Source: M3007 sp964621185 (lineage in GTDB: Bacteria; Bacteroidota; Bacteroidia; Chitinophagales; Saprospiraceae). From it: a stretch of 64,000 nt of DNA. The first letter of the stretch is position 1. Every line of letters starts with the position of its first letter. The stretch lies in assembly GCA_964621185.1 (NCBI GenBank), contig CAZULM010000004.1, forward strand, positions 62,001 through 126,000, given 5' to 3'. Under the pieces are notes generated by a model. The model was not told the origin of the DNA. It was given only the letters and a program-made list of their open reading frames with translations, and did not search any database. Shown here piece by piece: positions 26,301 through 34,582 of this stretch. Made by a program: the position numbers and the translations under genes.

Positions 26301-26377
26301 ATTCCGCAATCCGCACTCCGCACTCCGCACTCCGCATTCCGCACTCCGCACTCCGCACTCCGCATTCCGAACTCTGC
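26301..26377 (+). repeat. eleven-unit heptanucleotide array ending at the RNase Z start
   Basis: Eleven exact 7-base units of the form A(C/T)TCCGC, or close variants, run without a break and stop one base before the ATG of the next gene. Changes in unit number would move the promoter relative to the start codon, so expression could vary between cells. Confidence 0.9.
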
Positions 26378-26378
26378 A

Positions 26379-27344
26379 ATGAAAGTCACCATACTCGGCA
26401 CTTCTTCCGGCGGGCCGTTCCACGGCCGCCACTACACCTCCCAGTTTGTACAATCGGACAAGCACTGTTTCCTCATCGATTGCGGGGAAGGCACGCAGAT
26501 GCAGGTGTTCAAATACAAAATCAAAGCCGACCGCTGCAACCAGTTGTTTATCAGCCACCTGCACGGCGACCATGTGTTTGGGCTGATGGGCCTGATCACG
26601 AACTGGAGCCTGAAGCGCCGCAGCGAGCCCTTGCAGATTTTTTCGCCGCCGGGCTTGCGGGAACTGGTCGAAACGGCCATTCGCGTGTGTGGCGTCAGGC
26701 TCACCTACGCGATTGAATTTCATGAAGTGGATGCCAGCATTTCCGCAAAAGTATTCGAGAACAGCGCCGTGGAAGTGTGGACGATACCGCTCAGCCACCG
26801 CGCGCCGACTTCCGGCTGGCTGTTCCGGGAAAAGCCCAAGCCCCGGAACATACGCCCGGAGAAGTTGCAGGAATACGACATCGCCGACGACTATGCGCAG
26901 ATAAAGGCCATCAAAGCCGGCGCCGACCTGCTTTTGGCCGATGGGCGGCATATCCCGAACGAGGAACTCACCTCGGAGTCTGTCCCGTTGAGCTACGCAT
27001 TTTGCAGCGACACGGCGCCCTCTGGTGTGGTGGCGGAGCTGGTGCGCGGGGTTGACCTGTTGTACCACGAAGCCACGTTCACCGACGAAAACATCGAAGA
27101 AGCGGCCTATTCCTGTCATTCCACGGCCCGGCAGGCGGCGGAAGTTGCCCTGCAGGCGGCAGTGAAGCGCCTTGTCATCGGGCATTTCTCTGGGCGCTAC
27201 CCCGATGCGGCGCAGCATTTGAAGGAAGCGCGGGAGGTGTTCCCAGCGACGGATCTGGCGGAGGAGGGGGCGTGTTGGGATACGGGGAGTGGCTTATACC
27301 AGGATTCCAGTGATTTGCGAGATTTTCAGGATGGATTTGATTGA
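26379..27344 (+). CDS. rnz: ribonuclease Z (tRNA 3' processing)
   Basis: A 321-residue metallo-beta-lactamase enzyme that trims tRNA 3' ends. The zinc motif HLHGDH is at 60-65 with the preceding DCGEGTQ loop at 34-40; later ligands are in FCSDTAPS (about 208) and VIGHFSGRY (about 267). The protein probably once ended near GACWDTGSG. The final 16 or so residues (YQDSSDLRDFQDGFD) are encoded by a 103-bp repeat that has landed at the 3' end. An array of 7-base repeats directly ahead of the start may affect expression. Confidence 0.95.
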   Translation: MKVTILGTSSGGPFHGRHYTSQFVQSDKHCFLIDCGEGTQMQVFKYKIKADRCNQLFISHLHGDHVFGLMGLITNWSLKRRSEPLQIFSPPGLRELVETAIRVCGVRLTYAIEFHEVDASISAKVFENSAVEVWTIPLSHRAPTSGWLFREKPKPRNIRPEKLQEYDIADDYAQIKAIKAGADLLLADGRHIPNEELTSESVPLSYAFCSDTAPSGVVAELVRGVDLLYHEATFTDENIEEAAYSCHSTARQAAEVALQAAVKRLVIGHFSGRYPDAAQHLKEAREVFPATDLAEEGACWDTGSGLYQDSSDLRDFQDGFD

Positions 27345-27397
27345 TTATAAAGGATTTAACTCCTGGTATTTTCGCAAACCACAGTAGTTCGGGTATA
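27295..27397 (+). repeat. 103-bp TATACC...GGTATA element, copy B
   Basis: Same length and ends as copies A and D. It overlaps the end of the RNase Z gene and supplies its stop codon. Confidence 0.87.
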
Positions 27398-27429
27398 ATA
27401 GGTTAAAATACTTGGCCAAGCTGTGGATT

Positions 27430-27530
27430 TCCCGACCCGCCTCATTCCGGTAATTACCGTTATAAACCTTTCTGCAAGGTGCGATTCAAGCTCTGGGAAT
27501 ATTTTTCTTCGCAACATACCCGAATTTATG
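27430..27530 (-). pseudogene. N-terminal remnant of a DUF4143-type ATPase
   Basis: The minus strand reads MLRRKIFPELESHLAERFI then TVITGMRRVGKST, the start and Walker A of an AAA_14 ATPase of the same broad class as the gene at 5236. The frame is lost before the 103-bp repeat. Upstream (27530-27575) two direct repeats TGTCAAATTTTTTGCCA and TGTCATTTATTTTGCCA may be its old control region. Confidence 0.7.
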
Positions 27531-27593
27531 GCAAAAAATTTGACACAACTATAGGTATTGTGGCAAAATAAATGACACGAATCCTGGTTTTTG

Positions 27594-27642
27594 CACTCAT
27601 CTCTCATCATTCATCTCTCATCATTCATCTCTCATCATTCAT
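27594..27642 (+). repeat. heptanucleotide array at the 5' end of aroE
   Basis: CATCTCT and CATCATT alternate seven times. The unit length is not a multiple of three and no frame of the array has a stop, so gain or loss of units shifts the frame between the ATG at 27572 and aroE. Confidence 0.85.
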
Positions 27643-28425
27643 CTCTACGCACTCATCGGCTGGCCGCTCGCCCACTCCTTTTCGAAATCCTATTTTTCGG
27701 AAAAATTCTCCCGTGAAAACATCAAAAATGCCCGTTACGAGCTGTTTCCACTGGAGCAAATCGCTGATTTCCCCAAACTGTTGGCACAGCACCCCAATTT
27801 AAAAGGCCTCAACGTAACGATTCCCCACAAGGAAGCGGTAATCCCTTTTCTCCACAAACTGGACGAAACCGCCCGTGCCGTCGGCGCCGTGAACTGCATC
27901 AAAACTGGTAAAAACCGCGAACTTACAGGCTACAACACCGATGTGATCGGCTTTGACGTCAGCCTCACAAACTTCCTCGAAAAACATAAAAACAGCGCCA
28001 AGCCCAGCCACGCCTACATCCTCGGCACCGGCGGCGCGGCCAAAGCCGTCGCCTACGTGCTCCAAAAACGCAATATCCCCTACAACTTCGTCTCCCGAAG
28101 CCCCTCCACCCCCCAAGAAATCCACTATCCATCCCTTATAACTCATCCCTCATCATTCATCCCCGAGGGGTCGGGGCAGGCTATTCATCATTTATCATTC
28201 ATCATTATAAACACCACGCCCCTCGGCACCTTCCCCAAAACCGAGGAAATGCCCCCTGTCCCTCTCGAAATATTTAAGCCAGGCAATTTGGTATTTGATT
28301 TGGTGTACAATCCCGCCGAAACGCTACTTTTGCGGGAAGCCAGGGCGCGCGGCTGTTTCGTGCAGAATGGCCTTGAGATGCTCCACCTTCAGGCCGAAGC
28401 GGCTTGGGAAATTTGGCAAACCTGA
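27643..28425 (+). CDS. aroE: shikimate dehydrogenase, start displaced by a repeat array
   Basis: The NADPH-dependent enzyme reducing 3-dehydroshikimate in aromatic biosynthesis. Homology starts at LYALIGWPLAHSFSKSYF, with VTIPHK carrying the catalytic Lys, GYNTD, the Rossmann motif GTGGAAKAV and IINTTPLGTFP. No ATG in this frame precedes the homology; the first internal one is at 27781 and would remove the substrate loop. An ATG at 27572 is in another frame and would join aroE if the 7-base array gained one unit or lost two. Residues encoded by 28130-28206 (HPSSFIPEGSGQAIHHLS) are an insertion made of similar heptamers. It is followed 2 bases later by proline dehydrogenase. Confidence 0.85.
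   Translation, partial: LYALIGWPLAHSFSKSYFSEKFSRENIKNARYELFPLEQIADFPKLLAQHPNLKGLNVTIPHKEAVIPFLHKLDETARAVGAVNCIKTGKNRELTGYNTDVIGFDVSLTNFLEKHKNSAKPSHAYILGTGGAAKAVAYVLQKRNIPYNFVSRSPSTPQEIHYPSLITHPSSFIPEGSGQAIHHLSFIIINTTPLGTFPKTEEMPPVPLEIFKPGNLVFDLVYNPAETLLLREARARGCFVQNGLEMLHLQAEAAWEIWQT
28130..28206 (+). repeat. heptamer-patterned insertion inside aroE
   Basis: Reads in 7-base steps: CATCCCT, TATAACT, CATCCCT, CATCATT, CATCCCC, a 21-base stretch, then CATCATT, TATCATT, CATCATT. It lengthens the loop before the IINTTPLG motif relative to usual AroE spacing. Confidence 0.65.
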
Positions 28426-28427
28426 CC

Positions 28428-29606
28428 ATGACCACCACGATAGATTTTTCGAATACCGAAATTGCATTTGCCCACCTTTCTGACAAAGAACTGAAACAAT
28501 CGGCCTGGCTTTTTTCCATGATGAACAAGCCCTGGCTGGTGAAATACGGCTCCCAGCTGGCGCTTTGGGCTGTAAAAAACAACCTTCCCTTTGCCGAAAC
28601 CGTCGTCAAAAAGACGGTGTTCAAACAGTTCGTCGGCGGCACCACCCTGCTCGACAGCATGCCCGCCATCGAGCACCTCGCCAAGTACAACACCCTGACC
28701 ATACTCGACTACGGCGCCGAGGCCAAGGAAACGGAGATCGACTTCAACCACACGATGAACGAGAACATCCGCGCCATCGACTTCGCGGCGCGCTCGGTGA
28801 AAAGCGCCCCGATCATCAGCACCAAGATCACCGGCCTGGCGCGCTTCGGCCTGCTGGAGCGCATCCAGTCGGCCCAATCGCTGAACCGGGAAGAGGTCAT
28901 AGAATACCGCAATGCCCTCAAACGGGTGGACGCGATCTGCTACCACGCCGCCAAAAAAGGCGTGGGCGTGTTCATCGATGCCGAAGAAAGCTGGATACAA
29001 GACGCGCTCGACCACCTGGTATGGCTCATGATGAAGCGCTACAACAAGAAAGACATCGTGGTGTACAACACCTTCCAACTGTACCGGCACGACCGCCTTC
29101 AGTTCCTCACTGAAAGCTACGACCGCGCCCGTGAAGCCGGCTTCAAGCTGGGGGCCAAGCTCGTGCGCGGCGCTTACATGGTGAAAGAAAACCAGCGCGC
29201 CGAAGAAATGGGCTACCCAACCCCCATCAATCCTGACAAAAGCGCCACCGACGACCTATACAACACCGCCTTGCGCTTCTGCCTCGACCACCTCGACCAC
29301 CTGGCCGTGTGCAATGCCAGCCACAACGCCGACAGCATGTTGCTCATGGCAGAGATCATGGAGAAAAAAGGTATCCCCAAAGACCATCCCAACACCCTGT
29401 TCAGCCAACTCTACGGCATGAGCGACAACCTGACCTTCAACCTCGCCAACGCGGGCTTCCGCGTCGCCAAATACCTGCCTTATGGTCAGGTGAAAGAAGT
29501 GATACCTTACCTCATCCGCCGCGCCCAAGAAAACACCTCGGTGACGGGGGACGCAGGCAGGGAGCTGCTGTTGGTGCGGGCGGAGGTGAAACGGAGGAAG
29601 TTATGA
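28428..29606 (+). CDS. proline dehydrogenase (monofunctional)
   Basis: A 392-residue FAD enzyme oxidising proline to pyrroline-5-carboxylate. Visible marks of the family are FVGGTTLLDSM near the start, the barrel strand LTILDYGAEAKETE, YHAAKKGVGVFIDAEESW (flavin region), FQLYRHDR, KLGAKLVRGAYM and LPYGQVKEVIPYLIRRAQENT at the end. It lacks the aldehyde dehydrogenase half of PutA. The start at MTTTIDF follows the aroE stop by 2 bases, so the two share a message even though their pathways differ. Confidence 0.94.
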   Translation: MTTTIDFSNTEIAFAHLSDKELKQSAWLFSMMNKPWLVKYGSQLALWAVKNNLPFAETVVKKTVFKQFVGGTTLLDSMPAIEHLAKYNTLTILDYGAEAKETEIDFNHTMNENIRAIDFAARSVKSAPIISTKITGLARFGLLERIQSAQSLNREEVIEYRNALKRVDAICYHAAKKGVGVFIDAEESWIQDALDHLVWLMMKRYNKKDIVVYNTFQLYRHDRLQFLTESYDRAREAGFKLGAKLVRGAYMVKENQRAEEMGYPTPINPDKSATDDLYNTALRFCLDHLDHLAVCNASHNADSMLLMAEIMEKKGIPKDHPNTLFSQLYGMSDNLTFNLANAGFRVAKYLPYGQVKEVIPYLIRRAQENTSVTGDAGRELLLVRAEVKRRKL

Positions 29607-29779
29607 GAGATGAGCGATGAGTGATGAGAGATGAGTTTGCACGACGTTTCTGCCCTTTCTTGGTATGGCTGTTTCAGCACTAAAACCTGATTTGGTTAAG
29701 GGGCTGGAAAACAATTCAAAGAAGACCTGAATGCCATGCAAACTCATCTCTCATCATTCATCGCTCATCACCCATCTCT
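29607..29779 (+). repeat. two opposed heptamer arrays between proline dehydrogenase and ade
   Basis: GAGAGAT, GAGCGAT, GAGTGAT, GAGAGAT begin right after the stop codon. At 29745-29779 five units of the opposite strand sense occur (CATCTCT, CATCATT, CATCGCT, CATCACC, CATCTCT). The segment between could loop out by pairing of the two arrays. No gene is seen. Confidence 0.75.
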
Positions 29780-29826
29780 CAAAAGAATTGGCGAACTTTG
29801 CCCGGCACAGCATCAAATAGCAAAAC

Positions 29827-31482
29827 ATGACCATCTCAGCCCAGCTCATCGACCTCCACCAGCGCCGCAGCTACCCCGCCGAAATAACCGTTTCAGACGG
29901 AAAAATCAGTTCCATCCGGGAAATAGACGCATTGCCGGATGACAGTGCCGGCTACCTCCTCCCCGGCTTCGTCGATGCGCACGTGCACATCGAGAGCAGC
30001 ATGTTGCCGCCCAGCGAATTTGCCCGCATGGCCGTGGTGCACGGCACCGTGGCCACCGTTTCCGACCCGCACGAGATCGCCAACGTGCTGGGCAGCGAGG
30101 GCGTAGCGTACATGCTGGAGGATGCCGCCAGGTCGCCGCTCAAGTTTTGCTTCGGCGCGCCTTCCTGCGTCCCAGCCACGCCTTTTGAAACCGCCGGCGC
30201 CGTTCTTGACGCTGCCGAGGTCGAAAAACTGCTGCAAAACCCCGACATCGGCTACCTGTCGGAAATGATGAACTTCCCCGGTGTGCTGCACAGCGACCCT
30301 GGCGTGATGGAAAAGATCGCCGCCGCCAAACGCTTGGGCAAGCCCGTGGACGGCCACGCGCCCGGGCTGCGCGGAGAGGCGGCCCGGCAGTATTTCGCGG
30401 CGGGCATCAGCACCGACCACGAGTGTTTCACCTACGAAGAAGGGCAGGAGAAAGCGACGCTGGGCGTAAAAATCCTCATCCGCGAGGGCAGCGCCGCCCG
30501 CAATTTCGAGGCGCTTTGGCCCTTGTTGAAAGAATTTCCGGCGCAAACAATGTTCTGCAGCGACGACAAGCACCCCGACGACCTGGTGCAGGGCCATATC
30601 AACACCCTCGTGGCAAGGGCCATCGCGCAAGGTTGCGACCTCTACGATACCCTGCGCACGGCCTGCATCCACCCGGTGGAGCATTACAACCTGCCCGTCG
30701 GCCTCCTGCGCGTCGGCGACCCGGCTGATTTCGTGCAGGTGGCCAATCTCGTCGATTTTAAAGTGACCGCTACCTGGATCAACGGCGAACAAGTGGCGGA
30801 AAACGGCAGAACCCTCCTGCCCAAGCTAAGCAGCGCTGCGCCCAACCAATTCGTAGCCGAACCCAAACAAGCCGCGGACTTCCAATTGCACCAGAAAGTA
30901 AAAGGTTCCAAGCTCCGCGTGATACGGGTTTTCGACGGCGAGATCGTTACCGGGGAATCTGCCGATTCGGTGGTTGAGGTCATAAATGGCCAATACCAGC
31001 CCGATTTGGAGAACGACTTGCTGTTCATCGCCGTGGTGAATCGCTACACGCCGGATGCAAAACCGGCACTGGGCGTCGTCCGCGGGTTCGACCTCAGCTG
31101 CGGCGCCCTGGCGAGCAGCGTGGCCCACGATTCGCACAACATCGTAGCCGTGGGCGCCAGTCCGGAAGCCCTGGCCGAGGCCGTGAACGCCGTGATCGCT
31201 GCCAAAGGCGGCATCAGCGCCACCGACGGCGCGGGCGATACCCGCGTGTTGCCGTTGCCCATTGCAGGCCTCATGAGCCAGGCAGATGGCTGGAAGCTGG
31301 CGGAAACCTACGCCGCGCTCGATGCCTGGGTAAAATCCGCGCTCGGCTGTAAACTGCGGGCGCCTTTTATGTCGCTTTCCTTCCTGGCCCTGCCCGTCAT
31401 CCCAAAATTGAAAATGACGGACAGGGGTCTGTTCGACGTGGAGAAATTCGACTTTGTGGAGGTGGAGAAAGTGCACAATTAG
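29827..31482 (+). CDS. ade: adenine deaminase
   Basis: A 551-residue amidohydrolase converting adenine to hypoxanthine in purine salvage. The metal motif DAHVHIESSMLPPSEFA lies near 50, followed by HGTVATVSDPHEIANV. GKPVDGHAPGLRG and TDHECFTYEE supply further ligands, and FCSDDKHPDDLVQGHI marks the end of the barrel. The C-terminal Ade domain is complete (GAGDTRVLPLPIAGLMS). Length is normal. The ORF has its own spacer from proline dehydrogenase, filled with heptamer repeats. Confidence 0.95.
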   Translation: MTISAQLIDLHQRRSYPAEITVSDGKISSIREIDALPDDSAGYLLPGFVDAHVHIESSMLPPSEFARMAVVHGTVATVSDPHEIANVLGSEGVAYMLEDAARSPLKFCFGAPSCVPATPFETAGAVLDAAEVEKLLQNPDIGYLSEMMNFPGVLHSDPGVMEKIAAAKRLGKPVDGHAPGLRGEAARQYFAAGISTDHECFTYEEGQEKATLGVKILIREGSAARNFEALWPLLKEFPAQTMFCSDDKHPDDLVQGHINTLVARAIAQGCDLYDTLRTACIHPVEHYNLPVGLLRVGDPADFVQVANLVDFKVTATWINGEQVAENGRTLLPKLSSAAPNQFVAEPKQAADFQLHQKVKGSKLRVIRVFDGEIVTGESADSVVEVINGQYQPDLENDLLFIAVVNRYTPDAKPALGVVRGFDLSCGALASSVAHDSHNIVAVGASPEALAEAVNAVIAAKGGISATDGAGDTRVLPLPIAGLMSQADGWKLAETYAALDAWVKSALGCKLRAPFMSLSFLALPVIPKLKMTDRGLFDVEKFDFVEVEKVHN

Positions 31483-31538
31483 TGCCGCACCAAGCCATCT
31501 TTGCCGAAATCCAACAATATAAAGGAAGCCTTGTTTCG

Positions 31539-31546
31539 TACCTTTG
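31539..31546 (+). promoter_or_regulatory. TACCTTTG -7 element
   Basis: A TAnnTTTG match 18 bases before the ATG of the TerB-DnaJ gene, with a TTTG word about 36 bases further upstream as possible -33 element. Confidence 0.5.
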
Positions 31547-31563
31547 CCCCCGACATCAACATA

Positions 31564-32373
31564 ATGGAACTCAAGGGCAAATTCCTATTCGGTATTGCAG
31601 GCATGTTCGTTTTCGAACTGATGCACATCCCGCTCGGCGGGCTGATCGGGTTCTTTGTGGGTTCCCTCGCCGGACACTTCCTGTTCGACATGCCGAAGGA
31701 AAAAAACGAATCGGAAAGCGCGTTCAGGGCCTACCAGAAACGGCGCGGGGAGTTCCTGTTTCACGTTTTCCGCCTCTGCGCCAAAATGGCCAAGTCGGAC
31801 GGCGCCGTCTCAAAGGCCGAGGTTGAGCTCATGGAAAACCTGATGCGCAACCACTTCCGCCTGAACGAGGGCGCCAGGGCCGAGGCCATCCGGGTGTGGA
31901 AACAATCGAAAGACTCGCCCCACAGCTTCGACCAATATGCCAAGGCGTTTTACAGCGACTTCAACCGCGAGCGGCACCAGGTGATGAACATGATGGACCT
32001 GCTTTTCGCCACTGCCGCCGCCGACGGGAGACTGCACCCCCGTCAAGAAGAGCTGTTGCTCCGGGCCGCCGGCATCTTCCACATCGGGCGCATGCAGTAC
32101 GACCGCATCAAAAGCCGATATTACCAAACCCGCCAGCAGCGCCAGCAACAACAAGGCCGCTGGACGCCCCTCGACCCGCACTACGCCCTGCTCGGCGCCA
32201 GCCCCGCCGATTCCTTAGATTTGATCAAGAAAAAATACCGCGCCTTAGCCATGAAATGGCATCCCGACAAGATGCTGGCCAACGGCGCCTCCAACGAGGC
32301 TATAAAACACGCCAAGGAAAAATTCCAGCAGATCAACGAGGCGTACGAAAAAATAACGGAGGCCAGAAAATGA
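31564..32373 (+). CDS. TerB-like plus DnaJ-domain membrane-anchored co-chaperone
   Basis: A 269-residue DjlA-like protein. A hydrophobic segment at about 5-40 anchors it (GIAGMFVFELMHIPLGGLIGF as a near-continuous stretch). Residues 65-180 form a helical TerB domain (LCAKMAKSDGAVSKAEVELM, then LFATAAADGRLHPRQEELLL). The C-terminal J domain holds HPDK in MKWHPDKML, so it should stimulate an Hsp70. The start is taken at MELKGKFLFG after a -7 element. Its stop overlaps the truA start (ATGA). Confidence 0.9.
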   Translation: MELKGKFLFGIAGMFVFELMHIPLGGLIGFFVGSLAGHFLFDMPKEKNESESAFRAYQKRRGEFLFHVFRLCAKMAKSDGAVSKAEVELMENLMRNHFRLNEGARAEAIRVWKQSKDSPHSFDQYAKAFYSDFNRERHQVMNMMDLLFATAAADGRLHPRQEELLLRAAGIFHIGRMQYDRIKSRYYQTRQQRQQQQGRWTPLDPHYALLGASPADSLDLIKKKYRALAMKWHPDKMLANGASNEAIKHAKEKFQQINEAYEKITEARK

Positions 32374-33116
32374 CCGCGCAGCGCTATTTCCTCACCCTCT
32401 CCTACCGCGGCACGCGCTACAACGGCTGGCAGATACAACCCAACGCTTCCTCGGTACAAGAAACCCTGGAAACAGCCCTCTCCACCATCTTACGGCAAAA
32501 AATCGAGGTCACCGGCTGCGGCCGCACCGATACCGGAGTACATGCCCGCTACTACGTGGCCCATTTCGATGCGGTGGGCGAATTGCCGCCCACTTTTTTG
32601 AACGGCCTCAACAGCTTGTTGCCCGAAGACATCGCCGTGTTCGACATAAACCCCGTTGCCCACACCGCCCATGCCCGCTTCGATGCCATCGAACGCAGCT
32701 ATGCCTACCACATCAGCTTCCGAAAAGACCCCTTCCTGACAGAAACCGCCTGGTTTTACCCGCAGTTCAAGCAGCTCGACCTGGACAAAATGGCTGAAAT
32801 AGCCAATCTGCTGCCCCAATACGATGCGTTTTTCCCCTTTTGTAAAACCAACAGCGGCCTCGACAACTACCATTGCACCTTGAAAACGGCCCATTGGGAA
32901 ATACTGCCCAATGCCCGGGGCCTCGTATTCCACATCACGGCCAACCGCTTCCTGCGGGGCATGGTGCGGCTCATCGTAGGGGCTTGCGTACAGGCGGGAA
33001 CGGGGCAATTATCCGTTGCCGACATAAAAGACGCCCTCGACCAGCAATCACGCCTGCCCAAAAGTTTGAGCGCGCCGCCGCAAGGCCTGTTTCTGACGAG
33101 CGTGAAATATGCGTGA
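32370..33116 (+). CDS. truA: tRNA pseudouridine(38-40) synthase
   Basis: A 248-residue TruA, which makes pseudouridine in the anticodon arm. It starts RYFLTLSYRGTRYNGWQIQ, and the catalytic Asp is in CGRTDTGVHA near 48-57. FHITANRFLRGMVRLIVG is the conserved C-terminal region. The start overlaps the stop of the J-domain gene by 4 bases and sets the true N-terminus; a longer alternative frame covers that gene out of frame. Confidence 0.95.
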   Translation: MTAQRYFLTLSYRGTRYNGWQIQPNASSVQETLETALSTILRQKIEVTGCGRTDTGVHARYYVAHFDAVGELPPTFLNGLNSLLPEDIAVFDINPVAHTAHARFDAIERSYAYHISFRKDPFLTETAWFYPQFKQLDLDKMAEIANLLPQYDAFFPFCKTNSGLDNYHCTLKTAHWEILPNARGLVFHITANRFLRGMVRLIVGACVQAGTGQLSVADIKDALDQQSRLPKSLSAPPQGLFLTSVKYA

Positions 33117-33139
33117 CGGTGGGCGGTGGACATCTACCG

Positions 33140-34507
33140 TCAACCGTCAACCGTAAGCTGCAAATCCTCCAGCCGCCCGGCCGCCTTCAACAGCTTCAGC
33201 ACCGCCAGTTTATAGCCGAAAACCTGCTGCCAATAATTTGTCTCGGCTTCGGACAGCGCTGTTTGGGCGTTGAGCAGGTCGGTCAGCGGCGCCACGCCCG
33301 CTTTGTACTGGAGCATGAGCTTGTCGGTGATCTCCTGTGCGAGGGCGACGTTGTCTTTTTGTGCGTTGAGCGCCAGGAGGGCGTTCAGGAACTGTTCATA
33401 AGCCATGCGGAATTCGAGCGACCTGCCGGCGCTGAACTGCCGGCGGTCTTCTTCCAGCTTTTCTTCTTCTAATTTGAGGATCAGGAACTTGTTGCGCACC
33501 CGCAGCCCGTCTATCATGGGCACTTTCAGTTTGAGGCCCACGGCGGCCATGCCGTACCAGCGGCGGTCTGGCTCGAAAAAATTAAGGTCGGGCCGGAATG
33601 CTTGGGCGGACAATGCCCCATACAGGTCGAGGCTGGGGAATGCTTCTGCCCTGGCGCTGCGGGCCTGGATGCGGGTCATTTTGAGCTGGTTCATCAGCAG
33701 GCGGTGCTCGGTGGTGCTTTCCGTGTCGAAGGCCAACGATTGCCAGCGCAGGGAGTCGGCGGCGGGGGCGCTGATGTCGGCCACGAGCTCCAGCGGCTCG
33801 TCGAAGGGCAGCCCGCAGAGGAACTGGAGGGTCTGGCGCAGGCTGCTGATGGCGGAGAGCAGGTTCTGGCGCTGGGTTTCGAGGTTGGTTCGGGCCACGC
33901 GGATGCGCTTCACGTCGGTGGGGATGGCATATCCGTTGGCGAGCTGCAGCTCCGTCATGCCTTGGAGGGCTGCCAGCTTGTCCACGTTTGCCTTCACGGA
34001 GCGCAGCAACTGCTCAGTTTGCAGGGTTTGGTAAAAAATATTGGCGGTGTTGTAGATCACCTCTTCGTTGGAGCGCTCCAGCAGCATGTCGCTGATGCCG
34101 CGCGCCACGTCGAGGCTGGGTATCATGCGCCGCTTCGATTCGTTGATGAGCGACTGTTCCAGCTCCAGGGTGCCGGCCAATTGCCAGGGGCGGCCAAATT
34201 GTGCGGGGATGTAGGTGCCTTCTTCCTGCCCGAAAAGCTCGCCGGGCAGGAGTTGCGTGGGCAAGAGGGGGTACCAATCGAGGTTCACGCCGGCTTTCAT
34301 TTCCGGGAGCACGGATTGGCGGGCCTCTTTGGCCTTTCGCTCCAGCAACTGGCGCTCCAGCTTGTGCTTGCGCACCTGGGCATTGTTGGCGATGGCCAGC
34401 TTGATGCTTTCTTCCAGTTCCAGCTTGCGGACGGTGGGCGCTTCCTGGGAAGCGGCTATTTTGGCCAGGAAAATTAGGGCGACGAGGAGGTGTACCTGAT
34501 TTTTCAT
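33140..34507 (-). CDS. TolC-like outer-membrane efflux protein
   Basis: A 455-residue outer-membrane channel of the OEP family, with signal peptide (VHLLVALIFLAKIAASQ). Two long alpha-helical hairpins are repeated, as in TolC: LELEESIKLAIANNAQVRKH near 27-46 and the second half with YKAGVAPLTDLLNAQTALSE. No RND pump or membrane fusion gene is next to it, so its partner is elsewhere. The last residues (LTVDG) are encoded by ACCGTCA heptamers. The ATG before KNQVHLL is preferred, since the longer frame adds nothing signal-like. Confidence 0.9.
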   Translation of the reverse strand: MKNQVHLLVALIFLAKIAASQEAPTVRKLELEESIKLAIANNAQVRKHKLERQLLERKAKEARQSVLPEMKAGVNLDWYPLLPTQLLPGELFGQEEGTYIPAQFGRPWQLAGTLELEQSLINESKRRMIPSLDVARGISDMLLERSNEEVIYNTANIFYQTLQTEQLLRSVKANVDKLAALQGMTELQLANGYAIPTDVKRIRVARTNLETQRQNLLSAISSLRQTLQFLCGLPFDEPLELVADISAPAADSLRWQSLAFDTESTTEHRLLMNQLKMTRIQARSARAEAFPSLDLYGALSAQAFRPDLNFFEPDRRWYGMAAVGLKLKVPMIDGLRVRNKFLILKLEEEKLEEDRRQFSAGRSLEFRMAYEQFLNALLALNAQKDNVALAQEITDKLMLQYKAGVAPLTDLLNAQTALSEAETNYWQQVFGYKLAVLKLLKAAGRLEDLQLTVDG

Positions 34508-34582
34508 CGGGCAAAGATAGGAAAGGAAAGGCAGGTGTTTGAGCAAGCTCATGGCGCACCCACCTCTCCGAACAACTTCCCC

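Noticed and set aside
26301..26377. A coding origin for the heptamer array (minus strand reads RSAECGVRSAECG)
   Set aside because: The reading is a translation of tandem DNA repeats; it has no start context and runs antisense into RNase Z.
33602..34477. A 291-codon frame antisense to the TolC-like gene
   Set aside because: Shadow of a GC-rich coding region, without signal or motif.
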